From Actinomycetales bacterium (GTDB lineage Bacteria > Actinomycetota > Actinomycetes > Propionibacteriales > Nocardioidaceae): DNA of 7,153 nucleotides. Numbering within the stretch: the first letter of the stretch is position 1; every line of letters begins with the position of its first letter. Location of the stretch: the NCBI GenBank assembly GCA_012513165.1, contig JAAZCT010000007.1, positions 1 to 7,153 of the forward strand, given 5' to 3'. Under the pieces are notes generated by a model that did no database searches, was not told where the DNA came from, and saw only the letters and a program-made list of their open reading frames with translations. Position numbers and translations under genes: made by a program. Below are positions 6,823-7,153 of the stretch, piece by piece.

Positions 6823-7153
6823 TGCGGCTGGTACCCTCCTTGCTAGCCCTGTTTTTGGGGGCTTTCGCAACTCTCGGTTTTGCCCCTGCGAGGGTGCCGG
6901 GTGCCTTCTTCCTTGCGCTGATAGGACTCGTTTTCCTCCTGCACCACGAATCGGTGAAGACGCGCTCAAAACAGTCTGTTCTGGTTTCGGCAGCCTTCGC
7001 TTCGAGCCTGTTCGGGATCGGCACATGGTGGCTCAACGCGGTCAGTCCGGCGGCCTGGGCTGGCTTGTTGCTCCTCAATGTTGTGGTGTTTGCCGTGATG
7101 GGTTGGGCTTTGTCTTTAACGATGATGCTCCGATGGTGGCCGCTTTGGTTCGC
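6822..7153 (+). CDS. lnt: Probable apolipoprotein N-acyltransferase, N-terminal part (3' partial)
   Basis: The ATG at 6822-6824 opens a frame with no stop to the right edge (110 complete codons). The protein is very hydrophobic, with likely membrane segments at about 5-20, 26-40, 53-70 and 78-97. The opening LGAFATLGFAPARVPG resembles the Lnt N-terminus (a membrane helix followed by an F-P turn), and FGIGTWWL (64-71) resembles the second conserved helix block. Lnt N-acylates the N-terminal cysteine of lipoproteins at the outer face of the membrane. The nitrilase-type catalytic domain with its Glu-Lys-Cys triad lies outside the window, so the call rests on membrane-region resemblance alone. 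The start overlaps the dipeptidase stop as TGATG and has no clear Shine-Dalgarno, which suggests translational coupling. In M. tuberculosis Lnt is fused to the mannosyltransferase Ppm1; the fusion state cannot be judged here. It could be another polytopic membrane protein. Confidence 0.62.
   Translation, partial: MRLVPSLLALFLGAFATLGFAPARVPGAFFLALIGLVFLLHHESVKTRSKQSVLVSAAFASSLFGIGTWWLNAVSPAAWAGLLLLNVVVFAVMGWALSLTMMLRWWPLWF

Noticed and set aside
6680..7078. Minus-strand frame of 132 codons opposite the dipeptidase end and the Lnt-like gene
   Set aside because: It overlaps the conserved catalytic end of the dipeptidase and the hydrophobic Lnt-like frame, which explains the sequence better.
1..7153. 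A new defence or mobile system
   Set aside because: Every gene matches a known housekeeping family, the order follows the mycobacterial arrangement, gaps are tiny, and no repeats, integrase, transposase or sharp base-composition change was seen.

Overview
The window (upper-50s % G+C by eye) reads as a chromosomal core region of an actinobacterium (Actinomycetota). The strongest argument is gene content and order: a PafC-type WYL regulator, tatA, tatC and an actinobacterial-type Ski2-like helicase (HelY) run in series, followed by an opposite-strand stand-alone 5'-3' exonuclease and a forward M24 proline dipeptidase. From memory this is the order of Mycobacterium tuberculosis Rv2095c (pafC), Rv2094c (tatA), Rv2093c (tatC), Rv2092c (helY), Rv2090 (exonuclease) and Rv2089c (dipeptidase). 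GTG starts and two plausible leaderless starts also fit an actinobacterium. The G+C is lower than in mycobacteria; genus or family cannot be named from this sequence.

Layout. Bases 1-894 hold the C-terminal ~297 residues of PafC; its frame is open at the left edge. tatA (916-1122) and tatC (1128-1955) follow with gaps of 21 and 5 bases, so pafC-tatA-tatC look like one transcription unit. helY (2001-4736) follows after 45 bases and may have its own promoter. The exonuclease gene (4755-5666, minus strand) converges on helY with 18 bases between the stop codons. A 73-base divergent region (5667-5739) separates it from the dipeptidase gene (5740-6822, plus strand). The dipeptidase stop codon overlaps by one base (TGATG) the start of a membrane protein gene (6822 to the right edge) that looks like the N-terminal part of apolipoprotein N-acyltransferase (Lnt).

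Functions. PafC is half of the PafBC DNA-damage response activator; TatA/TatC form the core of the twin-arginine export pathway; HelY is a nucleic-acid helicase related to Mtr4/Ski2; the exonuclease is a FEN-type flap nuclease; the M24 enzyme hydrolyses Xaa-Pro dipeptides or peptides; Lnt would finish lipoprotein acylation. These are housekeeping genes and no shared pathway links all of them. Coding sequence fills nearly the whole window: no gap exceeds 75 bases. I saw no tRNA, rRNA, insertion sequence, CRISPR array or prophage trace.

I found no undescribed multi-gene system. The points worth a second look are small: a leucine in TatC where the TM4 glutamate is expected, two possible leaderless starts with identical -10 spacing, an 8-C run inside helY, and a conserved-looking Cys/His cluster in HelY.
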